From Firmicutes bacterium CAG:534 (GTDB taxonomy: Bacteria; Bacillota; Clostridia; Lachnospirales; Lachnospiraceae): a DNA stretch of 32,808 nt. Shown here in pieces: positions 7,665-16,030 of the stretch. Made by a program: the position numbers and the translations under genes. The stretch's first letter is position 1. The number at the start of each line of letters is the position of its first letter. The stretch spans positions 42,108 through 74,915 of the forward strand of contig FR894538.1 in NCBI GenBank assembly GCA_000436115.1, written 5' to 3'. The notes below the pieces were generated by a model. That model was not told the DNA's origin. It was given only the letters and a program-made list of their open reading frames with translations, and searched no databases.

Positions 7665-10145
7665 ATGTTAAAAACATTATTGGGCGGGGTTTGGAATTTA
7701 AAGATTATGGGTAAGGATGCAGGCCTTACCGGCGAGGAAGGGATTGAAGCAAAGGTTCCGGGAACGGTTTACGGGGCGCTTCTCGAGAAGGGACTGATCG
7801 AAGATCCTTTTTACCGTGACAATGAATTAAAGGTGCTTCCTCTTATGGAAAATGACTTTGTGTATACCACAAAGTTTTCGGTAACGGAAGAAATGAAAAG
7901 GGCAGATGCTCTTTTGCTCCGGTTTGACATGCTGGATACGCTGGCAGATGTTTATGTCAATGAGCAGTTCATAGGCTGTGCCTATAATATGCACAGGATC
8001 TGGGAATATGATCTGCATACGCTCTGTCAGATCCGGGAAGGGGAAAATGAACTGAAGGTCGTGCTCCATTCCCCTACAAAGTATATCCGGGAGGAAAACG
8101 AAAAGATCTTTACAGGCGGCGTTTCAGAGAGCATGGAGGGCTATCCTCATCTTCGGAAAGCGCACTGCATGTTTGGCTGGGACTGGGGGCCAAGGCTCCC
8201 TGATGCCGGGATCCTTCGGGAGGTTTCCCTGCTGGCAGTGACGAAAAGCCGGTTTGACAGCGTTTACGTTACCCAGCAGCATGAGGAAGGACAGGTTACC
8301 TTAGATTTCGATATTGCCCTTGAACTGTTTGGAGAAGAAGAAAATGAGGATCGCATCGTCATTACGGTAACCGCTCCTGACGGGGAGATATTTACCGCAG
8401 AGGATAAAGAGGGCGCAGAAGAACAGGATTACCGGATCCGTATCGAGCATCCTATGCTCTGGTGGCCCAGAGGCTATGGAAAACAGCCTCTGTATCAGGT
8501 GAAGGCAGAGCTTTTTGACAGGGAAGGAAAGCTGCTCGATCTTTGGGAAAAGAGGGTCGGTCTCCGGACCGTGACGGTAAATACCCAGAAGGATCAGTGG
8601 GGAAACTGCTTTGCCCATGAGGTCAACGGGGTGAAGATCTTTGCCATGGGAGCAGATTATATTCCTGAGGACAGTCTTTTTGGGAGAGTATCAGAGCAAA
8701 GAACCAGAAGGCTTCTTGAGGATGCTGCAAGCGCCAATCATAATTCCATCCGCGTATGGGGCGGCGGCTATTATCCGGATGACTTTTTCTATGACATCTG
8801 CGATGAACTGGGACTTTTGGTGTGGCAGGACTTTATGTTTGCCTGTGCCTGCTATGAGCTGGATGATGATTTTGAAGCAAATATTACGGCAGAAATCACA
8901 GAGAACGTGAGAAGGATCAGACACCATGCCTGCCTTGCCCTCTGGTGCGGCAACAATGAGATGGAAACGCAGACCCTGGATGGAGCGTGGAAGCCCTCTA
9001 TTAAGCAGAAGTATGACTATATTAAGATCTTTGAATATATTATCCCGGGGGTTTTGAAAGAGGAGGATCCGGCTGCCTTTTACTGGCCTTCCTCACCGTC
9101 ATCAGGAGGAAATTATGACAATCCATGGGATGAGAACCGGGGAGACACCCATTACTGGGACGTATGGCATGGAAACAAGCCCTTTACGGAATATCGGAAG
9201 TACCGCTTCCGTTACCTTTCAGAATTTGGGTTCCAGTCCTTCCCCTGCCTGAAAACAGTAGAGACCTTTACGGAAGAAAAAGACCGCAATATCTTTTCAA
9301 GAGTGATGGAAATGCATCAGAGGAACCGGGCTGCAAATGGGAAGATCCTGGATTATCTTTCTGCAACCTATCTGTATCCTAAAAGCTTTGACATGCTGCT
9401 TTACGCATCCCAGCTGCTGCAGGCGGACGCTATCAGATATGGAGTAGAGCACTTCCGGCGCTTCAGGGGAAGATGCATGGGAGCAGTGGTATGGCAGCTG
9501 AACGATATCTGGCCTGTGGCGTCCTGGGCGAGCATTGATTATTATGGCAGATGGAAAGCGCTGCATTATGCGGAAAAGAGAATGTTTGCTCCGGTTATGA
9601 TCTCCTGCGAGGAAATCGGGGAGCTTAGCGAAAGACCGTATTGTATTGCACAGCCGGCACCCATCAGCCTTGGTGCAAAGCTGCATGTGGCAAATGAACA
9701 AATGGAGCCTGTAAGTGGCACGGTGAAGTGGTTCCTCCGCAGACCGGACAGCTCTGTGATAGAAAGCGGCAGCAGGGAGATCACTGTTCCGGCGCTTTCC
9801 GGCGTGTGGCTTACAGAGCTTGATTTCAGACAGTATGAAGAAAGAGAGATCCATTTAGAATATCTCTTTGAGGTGGATCAAAAGGTAGTATCCAGAAATA
9901 CCTGTCTGTTTACGCCGCCCAAGCATTATCTGTTTCAGGATCCTGAGCTTTCCGTGGAAAAGCAGGACAAAAAGCTGGTTGTCAGATCCAGGGCCTACGC
10001 AAAGAATGTGGAGCTGATCGGCGCAGATGGGGATCTGCGGCTTTCGGATAACTTCTTTGACATGGAGGCAGGAGAATATACGGTTGACATTTTAGAGGGA
10101 GACGCCCAGAATATTCTTTGCCGGTCAGTCTTTGATATTGCCTAA
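7665..10145 (+). CDS. Beta-mannosidase, glycoside hydrolase family 2
   Basis: An 826-residue retaining exo-beta-mannosidase that removes mannose from the non-reducing end of beta-manno-oligosaccharides. The GH2 order is visible: N-terminal jelly-roll domain with VPGTVYGALLEKGLIEDPFY and FGWDWGPRLPDAG, an immunoglobulin-like domain to about residue 310, then the TIM barrel. The acid/base is Glu432 in WCGNNEME and the nucleophile is Glu520 in SEFGFQSFP; both are signatures of the mannosidase branch rather than beta-galactosidase. There is no signal peptide, so it acts in the cytoplasm on imported oligosaccharides. AAAGG precedes the ATG; a possible -10 (TATACT) lies at 7626-7631 with a weak -35. 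Its 3' end overlaps the convergent hydrolase gene by 21 bp. The opposing operon carries a GPH sugar symporter that could supply substrate (inference). Confidence 0.95.
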   Translation: MLKTLLGGVWNLKIMGKDAGLTGEEGIEAKVPGTVYGALLEKGLIEDPFYRDNELKVLPLMENDFVYTTKFSVTEEMKRADALLLRFDMLDTLADVYVNEQFIGCAYNMHRIWEYDLHTLCQIREGENELKVVLHSPTKYIREENEKIFTGGVSESMEGYPHLRKAHCMFGWDWGPRLPDAGILREVSLLAVTKSRFDSVYVTQQHEEGQVTLDFDIALELFGEEENEDRIVITVTAPDGEIFTAEDKEGAEEQDYRIRIEHPMLWWPRGYGKQPLYQVKAELFDREGKLLDLWEKRVGLRTVTVNTQKDQWGNCFAHEVNGVKIFAMGADYIPEDSLFGRVSEQRTRRLLEDAASANHNSIRVWGGGYYPDDFFYDICDELGLLVWQDFMFACACYELDDDFEANITAEITENVRRIRHHACLALWCGNNEMETQTLDGAWKPSIKQKYDYIKIFEYIIPGVLKEEDPAAFYWPSSPSSGGNYDNPWDENRGDTHYWDVWHGNKPFTEYRKYRFRYLSEFGFQSFPCLKTVETFTEEKDRNIFSRVMEMHQRNRAANGKILDYLSATYLYPKSFDMLLYASQLLQADAIRYGVEHFRRFRGRCMGAVVWQLNDIWPVASWASIDYYGRWKALHYAEKRMFAPVMISCEEIGELSERPYCIAQPAPISLGAKLHVANEQMEPVSGTVKWFLRRPDSSVIESGSREITVPALSGVWLTELDFRQYEEREIHLEYLFEVDQKVVSRNTCLFTPPKHYLFQDPELSVEKQDKKLVVRSRAYAKNVELIGADGDLRLSDNFFDMEAGEYTVDILEGDAQNILCRSVFDIA

Positions 10146-11156
10146 AAAGGTAAAGATTTCCCGGTAATAGGGTTCCAAAACACAGGAAGGGCTGTTATAG
10201 ATCTCATGGCGGCTTCCTGATATGGTAATGAGCCGGGCAGATGGAACCTTAGAGACAAAGCGGCTTATGGCGGATGGCTTTACCAGGCTGTCAGAAGCAG
10301 AACGAAATACAAGCAGGGGGACTGTGATTTTTTCACAGTTCCCTTTTTTCAGGATTTTCCGGCAGGCGCAAAGGGACTCATAGGCCCATGCATAGCTGGA
10401 ACCGCTGGTCTGAAGAAGAGGAATGCGTTCTCTTTTTTCATGATAATAGTGAAAACGCTCAAAGCAGGAGGAACAGGAATCTTCAAACCGTTCTCCCTTG
10501 CAGAAAGCCTTTTGACCGGGGGCATAGCGGCTGCCGTTTCCTGTTTTGGTCATGAGAAACCCAAGGGCGTGCGCACAGGGTTCCGGAAATGGCCCCATGT
10601 TGATCCCGAGCATGGGAGAGGAAAGAACGGCGCCGCGAAAAACTTTGGGGTAGGTCTCAAGATAGGAGGCGGCTATGCAGCCTCCCATGGAATGACCATA
10701 GAGGAACAGGGGAAGGGAGCCGGCAGAGGGGATCACAACCTTTGTCACAAAATCGTGAAGCGCCCGTGTGTAGCTCTCAAAATGATCGATATGGACCATG
10801 CAGGGATGGTCGGTATAGCGGAGGGAACGGCCATGCCCAGGGTGATCGGCAAGGTAAACCTGATACCCTGAGGCGGCAAAGTAGAAGATGACCTCCTTGT
10901 ATTTTTCAATGCTTTCACTAAAGCCATGGCTGATCACCACGGCGCCTATAGGGCGCTTGGGAAGGTAGGCTTCGTAGTAGAGACAATTGGGCCGTGTGAG
11001 ATAGCGGTCTTTACAGGCGGAAAGAGGGCGCTGCTTATAGGCGCCGTCCTTCAGGGAAAGATAGCCCTGAAAGCCAATCTGTTCCAGAAAGGGGAGAACA
11101 TCTGTATCCATGGTTTTACAGAAATCTTTGTCTGCAAGAATGCTTTGTTGTTTCAT
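10125..11156 (-). CDS. Alpha/beta hydrolase, lysophospholipase/monoglyceride lipase type
   Basis: A 343-residue serine hydrolase of the Hydrolase_4 (PldB-like) group. The nucleophile elbow is YGHSMGGC (GxSxG). The oxyanion strand is GAVVISHGFSES, the acid is expected in FRSASDSLVKPS and the catalytic His in SGSRHEIYN. No signal peptide or lipobox is seen. An in-frame ATG at 11174 precedes the chosen start, but the codons between them contain GGAGGTAAGG, an excellent ribosome site placed 8 bp before the ATG at 11156. It is the last gene of the tetR-symporter-hydrolase operon. The true substrate could be a lipid or an acyl ester on a sugar; the sequence does not decide. Confidence 0.88.
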   Translation of the reverse strand: MKQQSILADKDFCKTMDTDVLPFLEQIGFQGYLSLKDGAYKQRPLSACKDRYLTRPNCLYYEAYLPKRPIGAVVISHGFSESIEKYKEVIFYFAASGYQVYLADHPGHGRSLRYTDHPCMVHIDHFESYTRALHDFVTKVVIPSAGSLPLFLYGHSMGGCIAASYLETYPKVFRGAVLSSPMLGINMGPFPEPCAHALGFLMTKTGNGSRYAPGQKAFCKGERFEDSCSSCFERFHYYHEKRERIPLLQTSGSSYAWAYESLCACRKILKKGNCEKITVPLLVFRSASDSLVKPSAISRFVSKVPSARLITISGSRHEIYNSPSCVLEPYYREIFTFLGNIKD

Positions 11157-11177
11157 AGAAAGCCTTACCTCCATAGG

Positions 11178-12551
11178 TTAATTTTTTCGGATCAGGGCAA
11201 CGATCTTCTGTTCGTTATAAAAGAGGAACAGGATCCCGCCTAAAATGCAGAACAGGGCGGAAAGGAAAGCAACCATTCTGTAGCCGGTGCCGCTTGCAGC
11301 GCCGAAGGTAGAGATGGCGGTAAAAAGCAGCATGGATACGCTTTGGCCAAGTTTAAAGGCAAAGGTTCTGGCAGCGTAAAACATTCCCTCCCGGTTTTCC
11401 CCGGTGAGGATGGCGTCGCCCTGGGAAATGTCAGCAACAACGGCCTGGGGCAGAATACCGAAGATGGCCATGGGAAAGGCAGCCAGAAGGACTAAAACGG
11501 CTCCCTGAAAAACCGGTGGAAGAAACGGGATATTGCCTAAAAAGCCGGTATAAAGGTATGCGGCAGAAAAGAAAACAAAACCGGTCAGAATACATTTCTT
11601 TTTGCCGATCTTTAGGGCGAAACGGTTGATGGGCATGTAGAACAAAAGGGACAGGGCCGTCATGGAAACAAAATAAACGGTCGTCATGCCTTCGTTTAGG
11701 GCAAGCAGACTGGTGACAAAAAAGGGAAGGCCCGTCTGGAACATGGTAATGGCGATCCAGTAGCTGATGTCAGAGCATACAAATTTCCTGAAATCCCTGT
11801 TGCGGAAGGTTTTCAGCAGAGAAGAAAAAGCTGTGCCCTCTGAGGGGGATGCCTTTACATAATCGGTCTCCTTTATGGCAAAGACCGGAACAAGAAGGCA
11901 GAAAAGAGCAAGAAGGCAAAACAGGAAAAAGGTCAGCCGCATAGCGGGAACCCTGCCCATAGAGGGTTCATAAAGTCCCCAGACCACAGGGGCCGCATAG
12001 GCAACTGCAGTTCCGGCGATAAAGGTAAAGGAAATCACAGTAGAAATGTCCATGCGCTGCTTCTGGTCATGGCCAAGCTCCGGGATCAGGGCAGTGTAAG
12101 GAGTACAGTAGGCTGTGATTGCCAGGTAATAGCCAAGGAGCATCAGAAAGAGGAAGGCTGCATTCAGCCAGCTCACCTTGTTTACCGGGGAGGTAAACAC
12201 CAGAAAGGTACAAAGGGAAAGGGGAAGGGCCGACCATTTTAGAAAAGGGATCCGGCGGCCCGACTTAGAGCGGCACCGATCGGATAAGGAGGCGATCAGG
12301 GGATCCGTAAAGGCGTCGAAGACCCGGGCAAAAGCGGTGATCGCACCAATGATGGTGGCAATGCCAAGAACTGCAAGCCCCTGTGGGATAAACAGTGTCT
12401 GACCGGCTTCCTGAGCAGTCAGATCCGGCTGATAAAAGTAGACCAGCCAGTTGGAAATCAGACCGGAGAGAAGGGACCAGCCAAGCTGTCCGATGGCAAA
12501 AAGCCAGATTTTGGAAGTGGTAATTTCTTTTACTTGTTTTTCACCTGTCAT
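11178..12551 (-). CDS. GPH-family sugar:cation symporter (MelB-like MFS transporter)
   Basis: A 457-residue integral membrane protein with about 12 hydrophobic helices. The GPH (glycoside-pentoside-hexuronide) signature is clear: DAFTDPLIASLSDRCRSKSG followed by RRIPFLKW, the MelB-type loop 2-3 motif with the cation-site aspartates. It would import a glycoside with Na+ or H+. The in-frame ATG at 12569 overlaps the tetR end; AAAGGA formed by the last tetR codons lies 8 bp before the ATG at 12551, which is preferred and leaves a 4-bp gap to tetR. The opposing beta-mannosidase suggests mannosides as substrate, which is inference. Confidence 0.9.
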   Translation of the reverse strand: MTGEKQVKEITTSKIWLFAIGQLGWSLLSGLISNWLVYFYQPDLTAQEAGQTLFIPQGLAVLGIATIIGAITAFARVFDAFTDPLIASLSDRCRSKSGRRIPFLKWSALPLSLCTFLVFTSPVNKVSWLNAAFLFLMLLGYYLAITAYCTPYTALIPELGHDQKQRMDISTVISFTFIAGTAVAYAAPVVWGLYEPSMGRVPAMRLTFFLFCLLALFCLLVPVFAIKETDYVKASPSEGTAFSSLLKTFRNRDFRKFVCSDISYWIAITMFQTGLPFFVTSLLALNEGMTTVYFVSMTALSLLFYMPINRFALKIGKKKCILTGFVFFSAAYLYTGFLGNIPFLPPVFQGAVLVLLAAFPMAIFGILPQAVVADISQGDAILTGENREGMFYAARTFAFKLGQSVSMLLFTAISTFGAASGTGYRMVAFLSALFCILGGILFLFYNEQKIVALIRKN

Positions 12552-12555
12552 AGTT

Positions 12556-13227
12556 TTATTCCTTTCCATTTTTGAGTCCGTTTATAAGTGTGGTAATTAA
12601 AAGAGTAAGCTGCCGTTTGCCGTCAACCAATCCATCCATGGGAAGCAGATTTCCCTGAAGGGCCAGCTTCTGCGTAGTGCTGAGCATACAATGGAAGATG
12701 GTAAAATAGAGTTCTTCCGCATTTCCACTGCTTCTTATGGTGCCGTCTTCCATTCCGTGCAGGATCGCAGAGACCGCCACATCCTTTAAGGAGAAAATAA
12801 GACCTTCGTAATCGGCAAGAAGGGTGGCAGGCGGAGAGGAGGATTTGAGAAAACAGTCGAAATCCATCAGAAAGCTTAAAAATCCCCGGTGCTGCTCATA
12901 TAACACCGGAAACAGATCAAGGATCCGGGCAAGCTGGCATAGGCCGGAGCTTTGCTGATAGGCGGAAGTCTCAAAAAGGGGCAGGTACTGTTCCTGAAGC
13001 TCCTGCCAGTAGGAAAGCGCACAGGCGCATGCAAGGAGCTGTTTGGTGGGATAGTAGCGGTACAGGGTTGCAGAACCGATCCCGGCATGGGTGGAAATAT
13101 CTTCCATGCTGGTAGCGTCAATGCCGTTTTGGGTAAAGAGGCAGCAGGCGCTTTTCAGGATAGTATTTCGCTTCTGCTCCATGGATGCCTGTCTGACTCC
13201 CGGCTTCTTTTCGGATTGCTCTTTCAT
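12556..13227 (-). CDS. TetR/AcrR family transcriptional regulator
   Basis: A 223-residue repressor-type protein. The N-terminal TetR helix-turn-helix spans about residues 18-62: RNTILKSACCLFTQNGIDAT, then SMEDISTHAGIGSATLYRYY, a textbook match. The remaining ~160 residues form the helical ligand-binding and dimerisation domain, whose ligand is not predictable. A TTG further upstream (13248) is in frame, but GGAGG sits 6 bp before the ATG at 13227. It is the first gene of an operon with the GPH symporter and the hydrolase. A perfect palindrome lies about 44 bp upstream, so it probably represses its own operon. Confidence 0.93.
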   Translation of the reverse strand: MKEQSEKKPGVRQASMEQKRNTILKSACCLFTQNGIDATSMEDISTHAGIGSATLYRYYPTKQLLACACALSYWQELQEQYLPLFETSAYQQSSGLCQLARILDLFPVLYEQHRGFLSFLMDFDCFLKSSSPPATLLADYEGLIFSLKDVAVSAILHGMEDGTIRSSGNAEELYFTIFHCMLSTTQKLALQGNLLPMDGLVDGKRQLTLLITTLINGLKNGKE

Positions 13228-13270
13228 TTCCGTCCTCCGTTTCTTCAAATTCTTCTGAATAAGTATGATT

Positions 13271-13289
13271 GTGATAGTAATACTATCAC
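13271..13289. promoter_or_regulatory. Perfect 19-bp palindrome, probable TetR operator
   Basis: GTGATAGTAATACTATCAC has 9-bp arms around a single central A. It lies in the tetR upstream region, where the promoter of the minus-strand operon must be. TetR-family operators usually have this size and symmetry. It is about 160 bp upstream of the divergent GGDEF-EAL gene. Confidence 0.7.
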
Positions 13290-13452
13290 GAAATGAGAAA
13301 AAATGAAACTGGAAATCACGTTAATTATCGAAAATCGGCAAAGAGAATAAATAAATTTTGAAAAAATATACATTTTTGCCAAATAATGTGTTACAATTTA
13401 AAAGCACAAAGGAAAAAGAAGAAAGCTGCCCGGAAAGAATGAGGGAAAAGCT

Positions 13453-15141
13453 ATGGAAGATGCAATAAAAAAGGTTTCAGTGAAACAGATGCAGAAATGG
13501 ATTGAGATGATCGCACCCTGTATGGATGATTATCTTTATTTGTATGATATGAAGGGGGATTCTTATTTCATTTCGCCAAGCGCATCGGAACGATTCGGAC
13601 TTCCAAAAGGGGAAGTACACCAGGTGGGAGCGGCGCTGAAGCAGGTGACCTTTCCAGAGGACTATCAGATTTTGGCAGAGGATATGGAACAGATTCTGCT
13701 GCATGGGAAGAAATTTCATAACCTGCAGTACCGCTGGGTAGGCAAAGACGGCAAGCCCATCTGGATCAACTGCAGGGGAAGAGTGATTGATGATGAAGAT
13801 GGAACGCCGCTTTTTCTCATTGGATGTATCAACGAAATCGGAATGATGCAGAAAGCGGATAATGTCAGCGGACTTTTACGGGAAAGCGGACTCCAAAAGG
13901 AACTGGAGGCACTGCCTGAAAAGCAGCAGGGGGGCTTCATGCTCCGGCTTGGGATTGATAATTTTAAGGAAATAAACGAAAATAAGGGCATGGAATATGG
14001 AGACAGTATTCTGCGGAAGGTGGCAGAATGCATCACCTCCGTGTTAAAGGATGGCCAGAAATTATTTCGTGTAGTGGCAGATGAATATATGATCGTGGAT
14101 TTGCACGACAGGGATGCTTCCAAAGCAGTGAAGCTCTATCATAAGATACAGGAAGGTTTGCGGAAGTTCTTAGAGCAGGAAGGCTACGAGGTTTTCTTTA
14201 CGATCTCAGCGGGGATCCTGGAGTTTTCCCAGATCCAGGGAAAGGACTATCATAATCTGATGAAATTATCAGAGTTTGCGCTGAGCCAGGCCAAAAGCAC
14301 AGGGAAGAACAGATATTACCTGTATCAGAGGAAGGACTATGAAGCGTTTCTTCACAAAAAGGTACTGTCCTCTTTGATGCTCTGGTCAGTAAACCATGAT
14401 TTCGCAGGGTTTGAAACCTATTTCCAGCCCATCGTGGATATGAAGGCAGGAAAGCTTCTCAGTGCAGAAACCCTTCTCAGATTTCGGACAGAGGACGGAA
14501 CCATGATCTCTCCTGTAGAATTTATTCCTTTGCTGGAGGAAAGCGGACTGATCATTCCGGTAGGAAAATGGGTACTGAACCAGGCTATGGCTACCTGCAA
14601 AAAATGCAGGGAATTTGTTCCGGAATTCCGGGTTAATGTGAATATTTCCTATATCCAGGTATTAAAGAGCAATGTCCTTGAGGAAATCGTAAAGGGGCTT
14701 GACAGGCATAAGCTGGGAGCAGATGGGATTGTGATCGAACTGACGGAGAGCGGCTTTTTGGAGTCCAACGCCTATCTGATCCGGTTCTGCAACGGACTGA
14801 AGGAACGGGGAATTCCGCTGGCGCTGGATGATTTTGGGACAGGCTATTCCAACTTCCATTATCTTTATAACTTGAACTTAAATACCATAAAGATCGACAG
14901 ATCCTTTACCATGCTGGCACTGCAGAATACCTTTGAACATAATCTGCTGCAGCATATGTCGGATATGGTTCATGACAGTGACATCAAGCTTTGCGTGGAA
15001 GGAATTGAAACCAAGGAGGAGCTTCAAAAGATCTGCAAGGTGCAGCCGGATTATATCCAGGGCTATTATTTCGGTAAGCCGGTTCCCTTTGAAAGCTTTT
15101 TGGAATTATTAAAAAACTTTGATCAGAAGGTCCTTCCGTAA
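13453..15141 (+). CDS. PAS-GGDEF-EAL protein, probable c-di-GMP phosphodiesterase
   Basis: A 562-residue soluble signalling protein. A PAS domain (PAS_3-like, about residues 25-130) is followed by a GGDEF domain (about 150-290) and an EAL domain (about 300-555). The GGDEF signature is degenerate: VADEY at 208-212, although Asp169 of the metal site in GIDNFKEIN remains, so cyclase activity is doubtful. The EAL side keeps the catalytic set: Glu339 in SAETLLRF (ETL replacing EAL), NVNIS, ELTES, the Asp459-Asp460 pair in LDDFGTGYSN, KIDRSF, EGIET and QGYYFGKP. It probably degrades c-di-GMP, perhaps gated by PAS and GTP binding to the GGDEF domain. No membrane segment is seen. It is monocistronic, with a terminator right after it. 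A possible promoter (TTGAAA, 18 bp, AATAAT) lies at 13358-13387. Confidence 0.93.
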   Translation: MEDAIKKVSVKQMQKWIEMIAPCMDDYLYLYDMKGDSYFISPSASERFGLPKGEVHQVGAALKQVTFPEDYQILAEDMEQILLHGKKFHNLQYRWVGKDGKPIWINCRGRVIDDEDGTPLFLIGCINEIGMMQKADNVSGLLRESGLQKELEALPEKQQGGFMLRLGIDNFKEINENKGMEYGDSILRKVAECITSVLKDGQKLFRVVADEYMIVDLHDRDASKAVKLYHKIQEGLRKFLEQEGYEVFFTISAGILEFSQIQGKDYHNLMKLSEFALSQAKSTGKNRYYLYQRKDYEAFLHKKVLSSLMLWSVNHDFAGFETYFQPIVDMKAGKLLSAETLLRFRTEDGTMISPVEFIPLLEESGLIIPVGKWVLNQAMATCKKCREFVPEFRVNVNISYIQVLKSNVLEEIVKGLDRHKLGADGIVIELTESGFLESNAYLIRFCNGLKERGIPLALDDFGTGYSNFHYLYNLNLNTIKIDRSFTMLALQNTFEHNLLQHMSDMVHDSDIKLCVEGIETKEELQKICKVQPDYIQGYYFGKPVPFESFLELLKNFDQKVLP

Positions 15142-15189
15142 TGAGATTATATTTTTTCATAGAAGAATAAGCATGATACAAGATGACAG

Positions 15190-15235
15190 GCCGGATAAGA
15201 CGTCAGGAAGAACCTGATGTTTTATCCGGCTTTTT
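15190..15235 (+). terminator. Strong intrinsic terminator after the GGDEF-EAL gene
   Basis: An 18-bp stem (GCCGGATAAGACGTCAGG with CCTGATGTTTTATCCGGC, two G-U pairs) closes a 5-base loop and is followed by TTTTT. It isolates the GGDEF-EAL gene from the feo locus. Confidence 0.93.
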
Positions 15236-15300
15236 ATGCAGGGAATTCCCGGAGAAAATAGCAAGGATTGCACAAGAAAAACAGGGTTTTAAACCTGACA

Positions 15301-15316
15301 GTTAGAAAAGTCTAAC
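15301..15316. promoter_or_regulatory. Feo operator copy 1 (GTTAG-N6-CTAAC palindrome)
   Basis: GTTAGAAAAGTCTAAC has perfect 6-bp arms (GTTAGA/TCTAAC). It lies 28 bp upstream of the -35 box of the feoA promoter. It is one of three copies of GTTAG-N6-CTAAC in the feo locus and resembles the inner half-sites of DtxR/IdeR boxes. Confidence 0.75.
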
Positions 15317-15343
15317 AAAATGAAAAAAATTGAAAAAGAAGGA

Positions 15344-15375
15344 TTGACAATGGAAAAAGGTTAGAATATACTAAC
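15344..15375 (+). promoter_or_regulatory. Promoter of the feo operon overlapped by operator copy 2
   Basis: TTGACA at 15344-15349, a 17-bp spacer and TATACT at 15367-15372 make a near-consensus promoter. The palindrome GTTAGAATATACTAAC at 15360-15375 contains the -10 box, so a bound repressor would block RNA polymerase directly. With copy 1 this suggests Fe2+-dependent repression of the feo genes. Confidence 0.85.
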
Positions 15376-15423
15376 TACTGAAAATGAAAACAGTTATCAA
15401 TTAAAAACGAAAGAAGGGATGAG

Positions 15424-15636
15424 ATGATGCCATTGACAATGGCCCAGAGCGGAGAGGCCAACACCATTAAAAAGGTTGGCGGAAAAGAAGAAACCAGACA
15501 ATTTCTGGAAAATCTTGGATTCGTTGTAGGCGGAGTGGTAACGGTGGTTTCCCGGGCCAGCGGAAACCTGATCGTTAACGTAAAGGATTCCAGGGTTGCC
15601 ATAGGAAAGGATATGGCAAACAAGATTTTTGTCTAG
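15424..15636 (+). CDS. feoA: FeoA domain protein, first copy
   Basis: A 70-residue SH3-like protein of the FeoA family, which assists the ferrous iron permease FeoB from the cytoplasmic side. The body fits FeoA: FLENLGFVVGGVVTVVSR, then GNLIVNVKDSRVAIGKDMAN. The N-terminus (MMPLTMAQSGEANTIKKVGG) is slightly unusual for FeoA. GAAGGGATGAG precedes two adjacent ATG codons (15424 and 15427); either could be used. It is the first gene behind the iron-box promoter, 56 bp before the second feoA. Two divergent FeoA copies before FeoB are a common arrangement in Clostridia. Confidence 0.88.
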   Translation: MMPLTMAQSGEANTIKKVGGKEETRQFLENLGFVVGGVVTVVSRASGNLIVNVKDSRVAIGKDMANKIFV

Positions 15637-15692
15637 GTGTTGTCAAATCCGAAATGCAGAAAGAATAATCATGAAGGAAGGGAAGAAGTGAA

Positions 15693-15914
15693 ATGAAGAC
15701 TTTGAAAGAAGTTGCCTGCGGACAGACCGTAAAGGTACAGAAGTTAAACGGTGAAGGACCTGTCAAAAGAAGGATCATGGACATGGGAATCACCAAAGGG
15801 GTTGAGATTTATGTAAGAAAGGTTGCACCCTTAGGAGATCCTGTGGAAGTTACCGTAAGAGGCTATGAGCTTTCACTGAGAAAAGCGGATGCAGAAATGA
15901 TCGTTGTAGAATAA
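15693..15914 (+). CDS. feoA: FeoA domain protein, second copy
   Basis: A 73-residue FeoA-family SH3-like protein. The opening MKTLKEVACGQTVKVQKLNG, the RRIMDMGITKGVEIYVRKVA centre and the ending LSLRKADAEMIVVE are the canonical FeoA pattern, closer to consensus than the first copy. GAAGGGAAG lies upstream of the ATG. An iron-box palindrome separates it from feoB, so feoB can probably be controlled separately. Confidence 0.93.
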   Translation: MKTLKEVACGQTVKVQKLNGEGPVKRRIMDMGITKGVEIYVRKVAPLGDPVEVTVRGYELSLRKADAEMIVVE

Positions 15915-15920
15915 TTTTTT

Positions 15921-15946
15921 TTGACAATGAGTTAGCCATTGCTAAC
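15921..15946 (+). promoter_or_regulatory. Feo operator copy 3 between feoA and feoB
   Basis: GTTAGCCATTGCTAAC at 15931-15946 has perfect 6-bp arms and the same GTTAG-N6-CTAAC form as the two upstream copies. A TTGACA lies at 15921-15926, but I find no good -10 at the right distance, so a separate feoB promoter is only possible, not shown. Confidence 0.7.
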
Positions 15947-16030
15947 AAAGATACATAAAAGAATTTGTGGCAGCGCTGGATCCACAAAGGAAAGCAATAG
16001 GAAATCAAGCAGCGCAGAAAGAGGAAAAAG

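Noticed and set aside
9297..9854. Minus-strand open frame opposite the mannosidase gene
   Set aside because: Antisense to the conserved GH2 barrel; no recognisable domain or start signal.
10440..10871. Plus-strand open frame opposite the alpha/beta hydrolase
   Set aside because: Antisense to a well-supported serine hydrolase; no ribosome site or domain.
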